The notes under the pieces were generated by a model. The model did not search any database, was not told the origin of the DNA, and saw only the letters and a program-made list of their open reading frames with translations. Both the position numbers and the translations under genes were made by a program. A stretch of 64,000 nt of DNA from Paraburkholderia heleia NBRC 101817. GTDB lineage: Bacteria; Pseudomonadota; Gammaproteobacteria; Burkholderiales; Burkholderiaceae. Each line of letters begins with the position of its first letter. Positions within the stretch are counted from its first letter, which is position 1. Positions 1 to 9,217 of the stretch are shown piece after piece. The DNA lies in the NCBI RefSeq assembly GCF_000739775.1, contig NZ_BBJH01000012.1, positions 168,443-232,442 on the forward strand, written 5' to 3'.

Positions 1-1190
1 ACGCAATGACCAGGTTTGTCAGCAGCGTCAAAGAGTCCGATATCGCGATCATTTCGTCGCGGCGCCGTCCGCGCTCCGGCGCGATCTTGCCGGTATAGAT
101 TGCGCGCTGCAACTGATGGACCGATTCGCCGCGGTTGAGCAGCGTATGCATTCCTCGTCTGAATTCAATGTTGCTGAAGTAATCGCACCGGAAAAGCGTG
201 CGCAGCAACCTGCCAAGGTGGTCTGCTGCCCGGTTACACCGGGTCGCACTGCGCCGCGCTGCCGAACCGCTGCAATGCGACCATTGCTCGCATGAGTCCC
301 GCATGAATCGATGCGACGAGGCGCAGAAGTTCCTTGCAGCCCTCGCGAATCGCCTTGATGGAGATCTCGTAGGCGACGACCGGTGCCAGTCCCCTCGGGC
401 GCAGCCACGCCTTTCTGCAGATGCGGTTGGCGTTCCGAGAGGTTGCGGAGACGCGGACAGAGATCAAAACCGAGCAGCTTCGACACCGCCATGCCTACGT
501 TCGTGTATCCATGCGTGTCTACTGAAAGTCGCAACAGTCCGTCGTCGTCGCGGATCGACCCGCGCATAATAGAGGTGCGGTGACGTATCCAGGCTCATCG
601 AGTCGCTCGAGGCCTGCCGTCCGGTACCCCAGAGTTCTGTAATCGATGCGTACTCTGGATTTCCACCACGCGATCGTTTGCACGCGGCAGCCAACCGGGC
701 ATCTCAAGGAAGCGCCGTCGAAACGTGCGCCGGATCCAGCTGCGGGATCATGGCGGCAACGCTTTTCGCATCCAGTTCCGTGCCATTGGCGATCGAGGCA
801 GCGTACAGCGAGACGGGTTCGTTCGCATCGCACGCATTGCGTGACCGGAGCACTTCACTGAAGCCAGTGTGGGCATCCATCTCCATGATCATGTCGGCGA
901 TCTGTGCGGTGCCGATCTCACTGAATATCAGATCCCGCGTGCGTTTCGGCATGCCATCGGTCGGCAATGCCTCGATCGCTGACAGGTGCAGCGCGCCGTC
1001 GGTGCCGATCGTCACGCGGCCTGCGTCGTGCGCTTCCTCCAGCGCGGCCAGACCTGCCTTGAGGTGTTCCGTCAACCGTTCAAGGAACGGCTCCGCGGTT
1101 CCCGGCAATCCGAGCGACGACAGATATCGGTCGCGTTCGCTTTCCCACTGCCCCGGTGGAGGGTAATGTCGCGATGGCAGGGACGAGATG
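1..1190 (-). pseudogene. tnpA: Tn3-family transposase (tnpA), decayed C-terminal part
   Basis: The minus strand carries Tn3-family TnpA sequence in broken pieces. About 704-1176 reads the stretch around LPSRHYPPPGQWESERDRYL and EALPTDGMPKRTRDLIF. About 570-700 reads SSDSMSLDTSPHLYYARVDP. About 400-540 reads LLRLSVDTHGYTNVGMAVSK and LLGFDLCPRLRNLSER. About 240-360 reads ELLRLVASIHAG and ALQRFGSAAQ. Positions 1-90 read the usual end RRRDEMIAISDSLTLLTNLV. The frame changes several times, and the segment between RVDPRRR and the DTHGYTN motif is missing, so no functional enzyme can be made. The right side abuts an IS6-family element; the left side runs off the window. Family assignment rests on recognisable TnpA motifs in order. 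Confidence 0.85.
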
Positions 1191-1191
1191 A

Positions 1192-1980
1192 GGTTGTCCC
1201 GATATAGAAAGAATTGCTATATAACCAGCGAGTAGAACCAATCAGCAGTAGTTTTGGGAATGCCATTGTCATGCATCTGCCCTTTGCGGATCATATGCAT
1301 GACTTCGATGCCGCCGAGAATAATGCGCGCACACCCGAAGCTCTTGAAACCCATCATCGGACTGATTATGCGTTTGATGGCACGGTGATCCTGCTCGATG
1401 ATGTTGTTCAGGTACTTGTTCTGTCGGATCTTGATCGGGGTGGCCCGCTCGGCATCGAGCGCTTCGAGTGCCGCCAGATTGGCGCCGCTCTTGTCCACGG
1501 TAATCGTTTCGGGCTCGCCATTCTGAAATAGCGAAGGGCAGCCGCCTTGTCTCGATGGGCTCGCAGCAGGAAGTCAAGCGTGTTGCCCTCCTTCTCGACT
1601 GCGCGGTACAAATATTTCCGTTGCCCTTTGACCTTGACGCAGGTTTCGTCCATACGCCAGCTCCTGCCCACCGGGCGCTTGTGCCGGCGAAACGCCTTCT
1701 CGAACAAGGGCACGACCTTGATGACCCAGCGGTGCACGCTGGAGTGATCGACCTCGATGCCCCTTTCGGCCATCATTTCCTCAAGGTTGAGCAGACTCAA
1801 CGAATACGCCACATACCAGCGCACACACAGCAGAATCACGTCCAGCGGATAGTGCAGTCGCTTCAGTACCTTCTCAACGCCACTGGGCAGTGTCTTGTGC
1901 GGCGTCTTCGTCTTTACCATCATGCTCGTCAGGCTGTGCGGTCCGCGGATTCTACTCCATCCCGTTATTGCGACACAGCC
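1192..1980 (-). mobile_element. IS6-family insertion sequence, copy 1
   Basis: The right terminal inverted repeat reads GGCTGTGTCGCAATAAC on the minus strand (1964-1980). A weaker partner, GGTTGTCCCGATATAG, starts at 1192. Between them lies one IS6-type DDE transposase on the minus strand. The flanking octamers (1184-1191 cgagatga, 1981-1988 cgtcggac) do not match, so no 8-bp target duplication remains. It abuts the Tn3 transposase remnant. Positions 1981-2111 on the other side hold nothing I recognise. Confidence 0.8.
1217..1923 (-). pseudogene. IS6-family transposase with internal 16-nt deletion
   Basis: The N-terminal half runs from about 1923 (M-V-K-T-K-T) through VLLCVRWYVAYSLSLLNLEE-type sequence, an HTH region (VDHSSVHRWVIK) and the first catalytic Asp (WRMDETCVKVKGQ). 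The C-terminal half carries the second Asp (DKSGANLAAL) and the Glu (EQDHRAIKR). Compared with the second copy at 24575-25262, 16 nucleotides are missing near 1526-1527, between LRYF and QNGEPET. The two halves are therefore in different frames and the DDE triad is split. The stop is at 1217-1219. It is inactive unless a ribosomal frameshift bridges it, which nothing suggests. Confidence 0.85.
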
Positions 1981-2111
1981 CGTCGGACTGCCGTCCTGCA
2001 GAGTCATCAACACGAGCGAGCATCCCGGCGCAAAGTCACGTGCCCAGGCGACACCCTTGAGCGCGTGGCCGTTTGCCGGATGCAAGGGCCGCTTGTGCGT
2101 GGGGCGATGCG

Positions 2112-3287
2112 TCAGAACCTGTGGCGAATCGCGGCGCGCAGGAGCGCCTGACGGTTGTTCGACGAGTCGCCGGCATTGCCGACGTTGGCCACCGCAGGCG
2201 CACCCGTCGACGACGTACCGGCCGCGATCTGGTATGCGCCTTCGGCGTAGAGATCGGTTCGCTTCGAAAGAAAGTAATCACCCATCACGCTAACCTGGTT
2301 GAAATGCTGATTGCCGACGTTTGCGCCGCCCGATGTGCGAACATTGTTGCCCTTTGCGTAATCGTAAGCCGCGCCAAGACTGAACGCCGGCGTGACCGAC
2401 CACTTGACACCCGCATCAACGTTATTGAACCGCGCACTCGCACCGCCCAGTGCCACGATATTGCCGTACTCGATGTTCGACCACGACGCGCCGATTTGCA
2501 CCGACCCAATCGTGTACAGCCCGCCCGCTACCGCAACCTGATATGAATTCGCGCTTGCATAAGCCTTGTTCAGGATGCCGGTCAACTGCGTTCCGCTGCC
2601 GTTGCTCGTGAAGAAACCCTGGCCCGCGGAGGTCGCGGTCGGATTCTTGAAGTATAGGTAGGCGGCCGCCAGGGTCACCACTCCGTTGGAGTACGCCGCA
2701 CCGGCCGAATAGCCGCCGTTGCCACTGATATTGCCGGGCTGCCCGCCCACGCTCCAGGTGGCGCCAAACGTGAGTCCATTGAGGTTGGGGCTCGCGTAAC
2801 GAATCGCGTTGTTGGTGCGCAGCGAGTTCGCGGTGTTGTCGAAGTCACCTGGATGCTGGAAGACCTCGCTTGCCAGGTAGCCCTGAATCGTGACCGCTTG
2901 CGCATAGTTGACGACCGAATCGTACTGCCGCCCCAGCGTGAGGTCACCGAAGCGCCGGTTGCTCAAGCCCACAGCTGCCTGACGTCCGAACTGGAGCCCC
3001 CCTTGCCCTGCGGCGCCCGAATTCAGGTTCACACCGGATTCGAGCGTGAAGATCGCACGCGTGCCGCCACCCAGGTCCTCGGCACCCTTCATGCCCCAAC
3101 GGCTGCCGTACATGCCATTGAGCGAGTCGAGGTACCACTTTTGCCCGCCTTTCGACGGTCCGGTGGCGACGTTGCTGTTGAACATGATGCCTTCATCCAG
3201 CACGCCATATAGCGTCAGACTACTTTGCGCCCAGGCCGCTGCACCGTACAGGCAAAGCGTGGCCAATGCGAGAAGCTTCTTTCTCAT
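2112..3287 (-). CDS. outer-membrane porin (Gram-negative porin family)
   Basis: This is a 391-residue protein with a classic Sec signal peptide (MRKKLLALATLCLYGAAAWA, cleavage before QSS). The mature start SLTLYGVLDEG is typical of burkholderial general porins. The family fingerprints SRWGMKGAEDLGGG and FGRQAAVGLSNRRFGDLTLG are present, and the protein ends in the aromatic C-terminal residue needed for BAM insertion (IRHRF). It should form a trimeric 16-stranded barrel. A GGAGAA ribosome site lies 6 nt before the ATG. It is downstream of, and on the same strand as, the aromatic-acid transporter, which suggests a role in uptake of that cluster's substrate. The substrate cannot be read from the sequence. 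Confidence 0.95.
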   Translation of the reverse strand: MRKKLLALATLCLYGAAAWAQSSLTLYGVLDEGIMFNSNVATGPSKGGQKWYLDSLNGMYGSRWGMKGAEDLGGGTRAIFTLESGVNLNSGAAGQGGLQFGRQAAVGLSNRRFGDLTLGRQYDSVVNYAQAVTIQGYLASEVFQHPGDFDNTANSLRTNNAIRYASPNLNGLTFGATWSVGGQPGNISGNGGYSAGAAYSNGVVTLAAAYLYFKNPTATSAGQGFFTSNGSGTQLTGILNKAYASANSYQVAVAGGLYTIGSVQIGASWSNIEYGNIVALGGASARFNNVDAGVKWSVTPAFSLGAAYDYAKGNNVRTSGGANVGNQHFNQVSVMGDYFLSKRTDLYAEGAYQIAAGTSSTGAPAVANVGNAGDSSNNRQALLRAAIRHRF

Positions 3288-3372
3288 TTGCTGTTCTCCA
3301 AACCTGAATTATTTATTTGTATATCTAATTATCTGAACGGGAACTCACGACAGGAACGACTCGTGACCTTGG

Positions 3373-4740
3373 TTAGTGCATTGGCACGCTTTGTTGGGCG
3401 CGCGCTTGCGACGCGGTTGCGCCACGCCCGATCATCACGAGCAGCGCGCATGCGGATACCAACGCTGGCACGGTAAGCAGGCTGAAAACGGAGCCGATCT
3501 GCCAGCCAAAGCCCATCAGAGCCGCGCCGACCAGTGCCCCTGCGACTCCTCCTACGCGCCCCACGCCGAGCATCCAGGCAACGCCAGTCGCCCTCCCCTG
3601 CGTCGGATAAAACGCGGCGGCCAGCGCGGACATCGACGTGACTGCGCTCGTGACGAGCGTCCCGGTCAAGAAGATGAGCGAGCCGAGCCACAACTGGTGG
3701 CCGACACCGCGCCCGACCAGCAGAACCATGACTGCGGCGAGCACATACGTGGCCGCGATCACGCGATTGGCATTGAGCCGGTCCATGAACCAGCCGACGC
3801 ACAGGTTGCCCAGCACGCCGCCAAGCGGGAAAAGCGAGGTCATCAGGGCTGCACGCGCTCCGGAGAAGCCCGTGTCGCGAAACAGCGTGGGCAGCCAGTT
3901 GGTGAGCAGGTAATAGATCAGCAGGCCCATGAAGTACGCGAGCCACAACATCAATGTCCCGAAGCGGTACTGTTGCGACAGGACGACGCGAATCGCCGAT
4001 TCGCGCTTCGCGCTCACGCCGCCCTCAGGCGCCACGAAGCGGCAGCCATCGAACGCCGTGCCGGGGGCAATACGGCCGAGGATGCGGGCGATCTTCGCGT
4101 CCGCACGCTGACGAACCGCCATGAACTGAACGGACTCGGGCAAGAGCAGGATCAGCAGAACCGTAAGCAGGATCGGCCCGATACCGCCCGCGACCAGCAC
4201 GCTTTGCCAGCCAAAATGCGGAATCAGCCACGCCGACGCGAATCCGCCGAGCGCAAGGCCGGTGGAAAAACCACAGAACATCGTGTTGACAACGACCGCG
4301 CGCACGCGCGTCGGCGCATATTCGGACATCAGCGTGACGGCGTTCGGCATGGCAGCGCCGAGGCCAAGCCCGGTACAGAAGCGCAGCACGGTCAGCGACT
4401 CGACCGTGCCGGCAAATGCCGCAGCAAGACTCCACAGGCCGAAGAAGGCGACGGAAAGCACCAGCACGGTCTTGCGTCCGAGCCGGTCCGCAAGCGGGCC
4501 GGCCAGCACCGCGCCGATGCCAAGTCCGACCAGCGCCGCGCTCATCACCGGACCGAGCGCGACGCGCGCAATGCCCCACTGCTGCACGAGCGACGGCGCG
4601 ATGAAGCCGATGGCTGCCGTGTCGTAGCCGTCTGCGGCGACCACGAGAAAGCACAGCACGAGAATGACCCACTGAAACGGGGAAAAGCGCTGGCCGTCAA
4701 TGAAGGCCTGGGTATCGACTACGCGTTCGGAGGTCTTCAT
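3373..4740 (-). CDS. MFS transporter, aromatic acid:H+ symporter (AAHS) type
   Basis: This is a 455-residue inner-membrane protein with about 12 hydrophobic segments. The first transmembrane segment carries the DGYD motif (residues 37-40), matching the DGXD signature of PcaK/BenK-type aromatic-acid symporters. The MFS loop motif GPLADRLGRKT follows the second segment. The family imports benzoate-like or hydroxybenzoate-like acids with protons. It sits divergent from a PobR-like AraC gene with a shared direct-repeat operator at 5154-5179, so it is probably induced by its substrate. Its ATG overlaps the stop codon of a 25-codon reading frame, with GGAGGGCGGC just upstream acting as ribosome site. 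An alicyclic acid substrate is possible. Confidence 0.93.
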   Translation of the reverse strand: MKTSERVVDTQAFIDGQRFSPFQWVILVLCFLVVAADGYDTAAIGFIAPSLVQQWGIARVALGPVMSAALVGLGIGAVLAGPLADRLGRKTVLVLSVAFFGLWSLAAAFAGTVESLTVLRFCTGLGLGAAMPNAVTLMSEYAPTRVRAVVVNTMFCGFSTGLALGGFASAWLIPHFGWQSVLVAGGIGPILLTVLLILLLPESVQFMAVRQRADAKIARILGRIAPGTAFDGCRFVAPEGGVSAKRESAIRVVLSQQYRFGTLMLWLAYFMGLLIYYLLTNWLPTLFRDTGFSGARAALMTSLFPLGGVLGNLCVGWFMDRLNANRVIAATYVLAAVMVLLVGRGVGHQLWLGSLIFLTGTLVTSAVTSMSALAAAFYPTQGRATGVAWMLGVGRVGGVAGALVGAALMGFGWQIGSVFSLLTVPALVSACALLVMIGRGATASQARAQQSVPMH

Positions 4741-4814
4741 TGCCGCCCTCCAGCAACGTGATGGACGAGCGGGGGCAACGCGCCGGCGGGGCCGACGCGA
4801 TCGAGCGTTTCCAT
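4737..4814 (-). CDS. 25-codon leader peptide or gene remnant overlapping the MFS start
   Basis: An ATG preceded at good distance by AGGAGA opens a frame of 25 residues (METLDRVG...). Its stop codon overlaps the transporter start as CAATGAAG. This layout is typical of translational coupling. The peptide matches nothing I know. It could be a leader peptide, or the stub left when a longer upstream gene was deleted. Confidence 0.45.
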   Translation of the reverse strand: METLDRVGPAGALPPLVHHVAGGRQ

Positions 4815-5153
4815 TGCGATGTCTCCTGAGATTAATGTCGTTCTATCGCGGCGCCGTACCCGCGGGTGCGGGACGGCCGGTATCTGCAACGGCGCGCCGC
4901 AGCGCCGGGGCATAATAGGTTCGCTTTAGTGCTTGCGCGGCGTGAGCGCGACATGCGCGATGTCTTCCGCGCCCGCCGCTCCGCTCACCTGGCCCGCCAG
5001 ATTCAGCCAGTCTGCGCTGCGCGGTCCTGTTTTATTAGTCGTCCGAATCTCTCCCATGAAAGGCATGCGTCAAAGCGTGCCCTGTGTCTCCAATGAAAAA
5101 TCTTCGTCGATTCCGTCTGCCTGAAGTATAGGCAGACCGCATCGGCCGATCAT

Positions 5154-5179
5154 GGACAAAACTATGGAAAAACAGGACA
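5154..5179 (+). promoter_or_regulatory. direct-repeat operator for the AraC regulators, site 1
   Basis: Two GGACA half-sites (5154-5158 and 5175-5179) are spaced exactly 21 bp apart, two helical turns. The same arrangement occurs at 9181-9206 and 13107-13132. A TGCA follows each second half-site. AraC/XylS proteins typically bind such direct repeats. This copy lies in the MFS/araC intergenic region, 26 nt before the AraC ATG. The rest of 4815-5204 shows no gene. Confidence 0.7.
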
Positions 5180-5204
5180 ATCTGCACATGTGTGGGAAGG
5201 CGAC

Positions 5205-6110
5205 ATGAGGAAAATCCCTAGTTACGAGCTGTACGGTGAAGCATCGGCCGCGCGCCCGCCGTGGCACGATGCATTCAATTTCGAGTGGATTCCGGAGCGC
5301 AGCCGGCCGAACGACTGGAACATTCCGGCACACCGCCACGACGCGCTGCTGCAGTTCCTCTACATCCGCAGTGGCCAGGGTCACGTTGTCATCGAGAGCG
5401 AAAAAACACCGTTTAATCCGCCCTGCCTCGTGATCCTTCCTGCGCAGGTGGTACACGGTTTCGTGTTTTCGCCGGAAATCGACGGCCTTGTCGTCACGGC
5501 GGCGCAACGCGCGCTGGAGTCCATCGCGAAGTCCGTTTCTTCAACGCTCGTTTCGGTTCTGCAGCGCCCTGCGGTGATTCCGGTGAGCGGGCCAGCAGCC
5601 AGCGACGAAACGCTGATGCCGCTCTTTCATATGCTTGAGAAAGAGTTTCGCCGTGGCGCGGCTGGCTATACGGCAGCGGGCATGTCACTACTGATGGCAC
5701 TTTTCGTACAGGCGGCACGGCTTGTTGACCATGCCAACGTGCCGGTGGCCGCGCTCGCCGCGCGGCGCAGCCAGCAAATCAGACGTTTCCGCGAGCTGAT
5801 CGCCCAACATTTCCGCGAGCATCGCCCGGTCGAGTTCTATGCAGCCGCGCTTGATGTCACCCCGCCGCAACTCGGACGTATCTGCCGCGAAGAACTCGGT
5901 TCGTCCCCCACCGCGCTGATCAACGACCATCTGATTCGCGAAGCGCAGCGCGATCTGGTCTACTCGGGCATGACCGTCAAGCAGATCGCACACAGCCTGG
6001 GATTCGAGGACAGCGCCTATTTCAGTCGCTACTTCCGCAAGCAGACAGGCGCGACGCCCCGCGAATTCCAGAGCTCTGCACATCGCGATCTGACATTGGG
6101 TCCGTCGTAG
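5205..6110 (+). CDS. AraC-family transcriptional regulator (PobR-like), paralogue 1
   Basis: The protein has an N-terminal cupin-type sensing domain (HRHDALLQFLYIRSGQGHV, VILPAQVVHGF) and a C-terminal double helix-turn-helix. The second helix region reads MTVKQIAHSLGFEDSAYFSR followed by YFRKQTGATPREF. This layout matches PobR, the 4-hydroxybenzoate-responsive activator of pobA. I chose the ATG at 5205 because GGAAGG precedes it at a proper distance; a GTG at 5190 is possible. It is divergent from the symporter and has the direct-repeat operator just upstream. A close paralogue lies at 9218, with the same operator in front of it, so the two regulators may share or compete for sites. Confidence 0.92.
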   Translation: MRKIPSYELYGEASAARPPWHDAFNFEWIPERSRPNDWNIPAHRHDALLQFLYIRSGQGHVVIESEKTPFNPPCLVILPAQVVHGFVFSPEIDGLVVTAAQRALESIAKSVSSTLVSVLQRPAVIPVSGPAASDETLMPLFHMLEKEFRRGAAGYTAAGMSLLMALFVQAARLVDHANVPVAALAARRSQQIRRFRELIAQHFREHRPVEFYAAALDVTPPQLGRICREELGSSPTALINDHLIREAQRDLVYSGMTVKQIAHSLGFEDSAYFSRYFRKQTGATPREFQSSAHRDLTLGPS

Positions 6111-6147
6111 CGGGGTATGCGAAAAGAACTGATAGCAGCGCGTCGGC

Positions 6148-6495
6148 TTACTCTGCGACACTACCCAGTGAGGCGGCACGAATGAGCCGTGTCTCCTGTG
6201 CCGTGATCAGATGGCCCGATGCCTTGAGATAGGCCGGGAAATCCGGATGCGTATCGCGTGCGAGGCACCGTCGTTCGTAATCCGCAAGATCGTCATACCC
6301 CCACAGGTGAGTGAACTGGTTTTGCTGCCCCACGAGACTCGTCCAAAAGCCAAGCGGGTGCCCAAGGGTCTCGAGCAGGATCGGCATGGCGAGCCGGTCA
6401 AACACCTCGATGAACTCAGGCATCTTGCGCAGCGCGATAGTGTAGACCCGGAAATCCACGAGAGGCTTTGCCAGATACATGGGATTGCGGCTCAT
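6148..6495 (-). CDS. NIPSNAP family protein
   Basis: This 115-residue protein has the NIPSNAP/dimeric alpha-beta barrel pattern: an RVYTIALRKMPEFIEVF start, a central GFWTSLVGQQNQ...HLWGYDDLADYERR core, and a short C-terminal strand. NIPSNAP domains are small ferredoxin-like folds of uncertain chemistry that recur in catabolic operons. Its ATG overlaps the TGA of the flavoprotein gene (ATGA), so the two are translationally coupled. It is the last gene of the SDR-flavoprotein-NIPSNAP unit. Function in the pathway is unknown; a second NIPSNAP protein is present in the cluster at 35362. Confidence 0.85.
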   Translation of the reverse strand: MSRNPMYLAKPLVDFRVYTIALRKMPEFIEVFDRLAMPILLETLGHPLGFWTSLVGQQNQFTHLWGYDDLADYERRCLARDTHPDFPAYLKASGHLITAQETRLIRAASLGSVAE

Positions 6496-8213
6496 GCGTG
6501 CACCTTTTCCTTGCTGGTCGTGGCCTTGTTGGCGATGGCATTACCCGTGACATAGCCGAACGTCATGTTGGGCCCATGGGTGATACCCGCGCCCGGATAG
6601 TTGCCACCCATCACGCTGCGCCGGTCATTGCCGACCGCGTAAAGGCCCTCGATCTCACTGCCGTCTGCGCGCAACACCTCGCCGGTGACGCTGGTCCTGA
6701 GGCCGTCGAACGTGCCCAGATCGCCCATCACCACCTTCACCGCATAGAAGGGGCCGGTCGAAATCGGCGCAACGCAAGGATTGGGCCTGTTGTCCGGATC
6801 GGCGAGATAGCGGTTGAACGACGTGCGGCCGCGATGGAACGCCGGGTCTTCCCCGCGTACGGCATCGGCGTTGTAAGCACGAATCGTCTTCTCGAGCGTA
6901 TCGGGAGCAATCCCACAATTGCGCGCCAGCTCGCCAATCGTCTCGCCCTTGACGAGGTAGCCTTTGCGCAGCATCGGCCCCACCGGCATCGGTGCCGGCT
7001 TGGCATAGCCCAGGCCATACTTGCCCAGCGCCACCTTATCGCAGATCAGCCACATCGCCGTCTCCCGTTCACCCTCGCAGGCTCGGATCAGCGCCGAGCC
7101 AACGTCGTGGTAGGAGTTCGATTCATTGGTGAAGCGACGACCGCTTCGTAGCACGCCGATCACGCCGGGCTTGTAGCGGTCGAGCAAATGCGGGAACACG
7201 CCCGTACGGCCACGGCCGAGGGGCACCTTCGACACAGGCATCCAGGCCGACGCATCCGGGAAGCCAAGCTGCACGGCACCCCCCACTTTCTCCGCCATTG
7301 TCAGCCCATCGCCCGTGTTGCCGACGGGCGTGGGCGAGAGATGCTCACCCCCACGCTTCACATGCGGATAGACCTGCGCAATACGCTTGAGATCGTGCGG
7401 GAAGCCGCCGCAGGCCAGCACGACGCCGTGCCGCGCGATGACACGAAGCTCACCGTCCGATGCGCTCGCGAGCACGCCGACTACGTTGCCCTGCATGCCC
7501 AGCAGTTCCTTCACAGGCGTCGAAGTGTGGATCGGAATGCCGATCGCCAACGCCGACTTCGCGAGCCTGGCAGCGAGCGCGTTGCCGCTCGTCACGTTGA
7601 TCCCGCGGCGGTAAAGCGCCAGTTCCTTGATGTGCGTAGCTAAACGGCGGGCCACATAGCAGAACGAAGCAATCGATCTGGTCGCGCGAAAGAAGTGCTT
7701 GAGGTCCGCGTTCGAGGAATTGAACATCATCCCCATGAAGGTGATCGTCTCGAGCGGCGGCTTGAGGCGTTGCATGTCCTTGCCGAGCCCGCGAATATCA
7801 TAGGGCGCGGCAAGGATCGAGCGGCCGATGTCCGCGCCGCCGGGCGCATCCGGATGATAGTCCGGATAGAGCGTGGGCACGAACTTCATCTCGGTCTCCC
7901 GCTCGAAGAACTCGACCATTTTCGGCCCGTTCTCGATAAAGCACTGGACTGCGGCGGCGTCGTAGTTGCCGCCCGCCTCGCTCATCATGTATTCTCGCAC
8001 GCGCTCGACGGTGTCAGCCGGGTTCTGCTGTCGCCCATATTTGCTCAGCGGTATCCACAAGACCCCGCCCGACAGCGCGGTGGTACCACCGAACACGGGC
8101 TCCTTTTCGAGCACGACGACATCGAGGCCGTGCTTCTTTGCGGTGATCGCGGTTGCGAGGCCCGCGGCACCCGATCCGACCACGACCAGATCGCAGGTCA
8201 TCTCCCTGGCCAT
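6492..8213 (-). CDS. FAD-dependent dehydrogenase, 3-ketosteroid delta1-dehydrogenase-like
   Basis: This 573-residue flavoprotein has the dinucleotide motif GSGAAGL (13-19), the FAD-contact segment GGTTALSGG (42-50), and a C-terminal NYPGAGITHGPNMTFGY segment. Family knowledge: KstD enzymes share GGTTA.SGG and a catalytic Tyr-Pro-Gly-x-Gly near the C-terminus, both visible here. Such enzymes remove hydrogens alpha,beta to a ketone; relatives desaturate 4-oxocyclohexanecarboxylate to 4-hydroxybenzoate. It is translated from an ATG with GGAGAGAGGAT before it. The SDR gene lies 34 nt upstream in the same unit and could supply a ketone. A fumarate-reductase-like oxidoreductase of other specificity cannot be excluded. 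Confidence 0.88.
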   Translation of the reverse strand: MAREMTCDLVVVGSGAAGLATAITAKKHGLDVVVLEKEPVFGGTTALSGGVLWIPLSKYGRQQNPADTVERVREYMMSEAGGNYDAAAVQCFIENGPKMVEFFERETEMKFVPTLYPDYHPDAPGGADIGRSILAAPYDIRGLGKDMQRLKPPLETITFMGMMFNSSNADLKHFFRATRSIASFCYVARRLATHIKELALYRRGINVTSGNALAARLAKSALAIGIPIHTSTPVKELLGMQGNVVGVLASASDGELRVIARHGVVLACGGFPHDLKRIAQVYPHVKRGGEHLSPTPVGNTGDGLTMAEKVGGAVQLGFPDASAWMPVSKVPLGRGRTGVFPHLLDRYKPGVIGVLRSGRRFTNESNSYHDVGSALIRACEGERETAMWLICDKVALGKYGLGYAKPAPMPVGPMLRKGYLVKGETIGELARNCGIAPDTLEKTIRAYNADAVRGEDPAFHRGRTSFNRYLADPDNRPNPCVAPISTGPFYAVKVVMGDLGTFDGLRTSVTGEVLRADGSEIEGLYAVGNDRRSVMGGNYPGAGITHGPNMTFGYVTGNAIANKATTSKEKVHA

Positions 8214-8247
8214 ATCCTCTCTCCTTTTCGTTATGGTGTGATGGCGC

Positions 8248-9093
8248 TCACGCGGCCGGGGTGACGTTAAAGCCGGGGCGCGGAACCATGTCCATCAGCA
8301 TGCAATCGAGCCCGCCGTCGACGAGCACCTCGGCGCCATTGACGTAGGATGCCAGGTCAGAAGCGAGGAACATGGCCGGCCCGGCGAGGTCCTCCGGCTC
8401 GCCGATGCGGCGGCTCGCGGTAGCGGCGGCACGGCGAGCCTCGAAGCCAGGCTCCTCATAGAACTTCGCGGACAGCGCGGTGCGAATCATGCCGGGCAGC
8501 ACGCAGTTGCTGCGCACGCCGCGCGGGCCCCACTCCGCCGCCAACTGCCGGGAAAGCAGCAGCACACCCGCCTTGCTCGGGCTATATGAACCGCTATTGG
8601 TCTGCGGATTGAGCGCCGCAATCGATGCAACGTGCACGATACTGCCCTTCCCAGCCGCCAGCATGTCGCGCCCGAACGCGCGGGCACACAGAAGATAGCC
8701 CGTGAGGTTCACGGCGATGGCCTGGTTCCAGTCTGCAATCGAGACCGTCTCGAGCGATCCGGCGCGTAGCAGTCCTGCATTGTTGACGAGCACGCTGACC
8801 GAACCGAGCACCACGCGAACCTCGTCAGCGGCTGCGGCAACCGATGCCTCTTCCGACACGTCGCAGGCGAAGGCCTGCGCCACGGCACCTGTCTCCCGCA
8901 GTTCGGCGGCAACATCTTGCGCGCCAGCAAGATTGCGGTCCACAAGCGCCACATGTGCTCCAACGCTGGCGAAAGCGCGCGCGATGCCTGCACCAATGCC
9001 GCTACCCGCGCCCGTGATCACGCAGACCTTGCCGTCGAGGTTCAGCCCGTAGGGGCCCGACGCGGCTGCGCGATTTTCAATTTGCTGTGCCAT
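8248..9093 (-). CDS. short-chain dehydrogenase/reductase (SDR)
   Basis: This is a classical SDR: cofactor motif TGAGSGIG at residues 27-34, NNAG, a catalytic Ser in VHVASIAAL, the YSPSK active-site pair, and a C-terminal ASYVNGAEVLVDGG segment. The Met at 9093 is preceded by AGGGAAAG at 7-8 nt, which decides the start; an upstream in-frame Met at 9219 would overlap the neighbouring araC gene. It would oxidise an alcohol to a ketone with NAD(P)+. It heads the unit continuing into the KstD-like flavoprotein and NIPSNAP, and the operator at 9181-9206 lies in its promoter region. Confidence 0.92.
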   Translation of the reverse strand: MAQQIENRAAASGPYGLNLDGKVCVITGAGSGIGAGIARAFASVGAHVALVDRNLAGAQDVAAELRETGAVAQAFACDVSEEASVAAAADEVRVVLGSVSVLVNNAGLLRAGSLETVSIADWNQAIAVNLTGYLLCARAFGRDMLAAGKGSIVHVASIAALNPQTNSGSYSPSKAGVLLLSRQLAAEWGPRGVRSNCVLPGMIRTALSAKFYEEPGFEARRAAATASRRIGEPEDLAGPAMFLASDLASYVNGAEVLVDGGLDCMLMDMVPRPGFNVTPAA

Positions 9094-9180
9094 GTAATTA
9101 CTTTCCCTGAAATTTTCCGTGCAATTACGCTTCCTGAAATCAGTATCGTCATTGAACGCCTCAAGCGCCTGTGGAACAAT

Positions 9181-9206
9181 GGACAGAGACGACATATAAC
9201 AGGACA
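9181..9206 (+). promoter_or_regulatory. direct-repeat operator for the AraC regulators, site 2
   Basis: GGACA at 9181-9185 and 9202-9206, 21 bp apart, followed by TGCATCA. Sequence AATGGACAGAGACGAC is identical to the copy at 13104. It lies between the SDR and the second araC gene, ending 12 nt before the araC ATG, so it could serve both divergent units. Confidence 0.75.
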
Positions 9207-9217
9207 TACCGTGCATC

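Noticed and set aside
1217..1923. Programmed frameshifting of the IS6 transposase
   Set aside because: The two copies have different lesions (16-nt deletion, 1-nt insertion), there is no slippery heptamer at the junctions, and IS6 transposases are normally single-frame.
3376..4761. 461-codon plus-strand open frame opposite the AAHS symporter
   Set aside because: Composition is Arg/His/Gln-rich with no fold-like pattern; it is the GC-driven shadow of the transporter gene.
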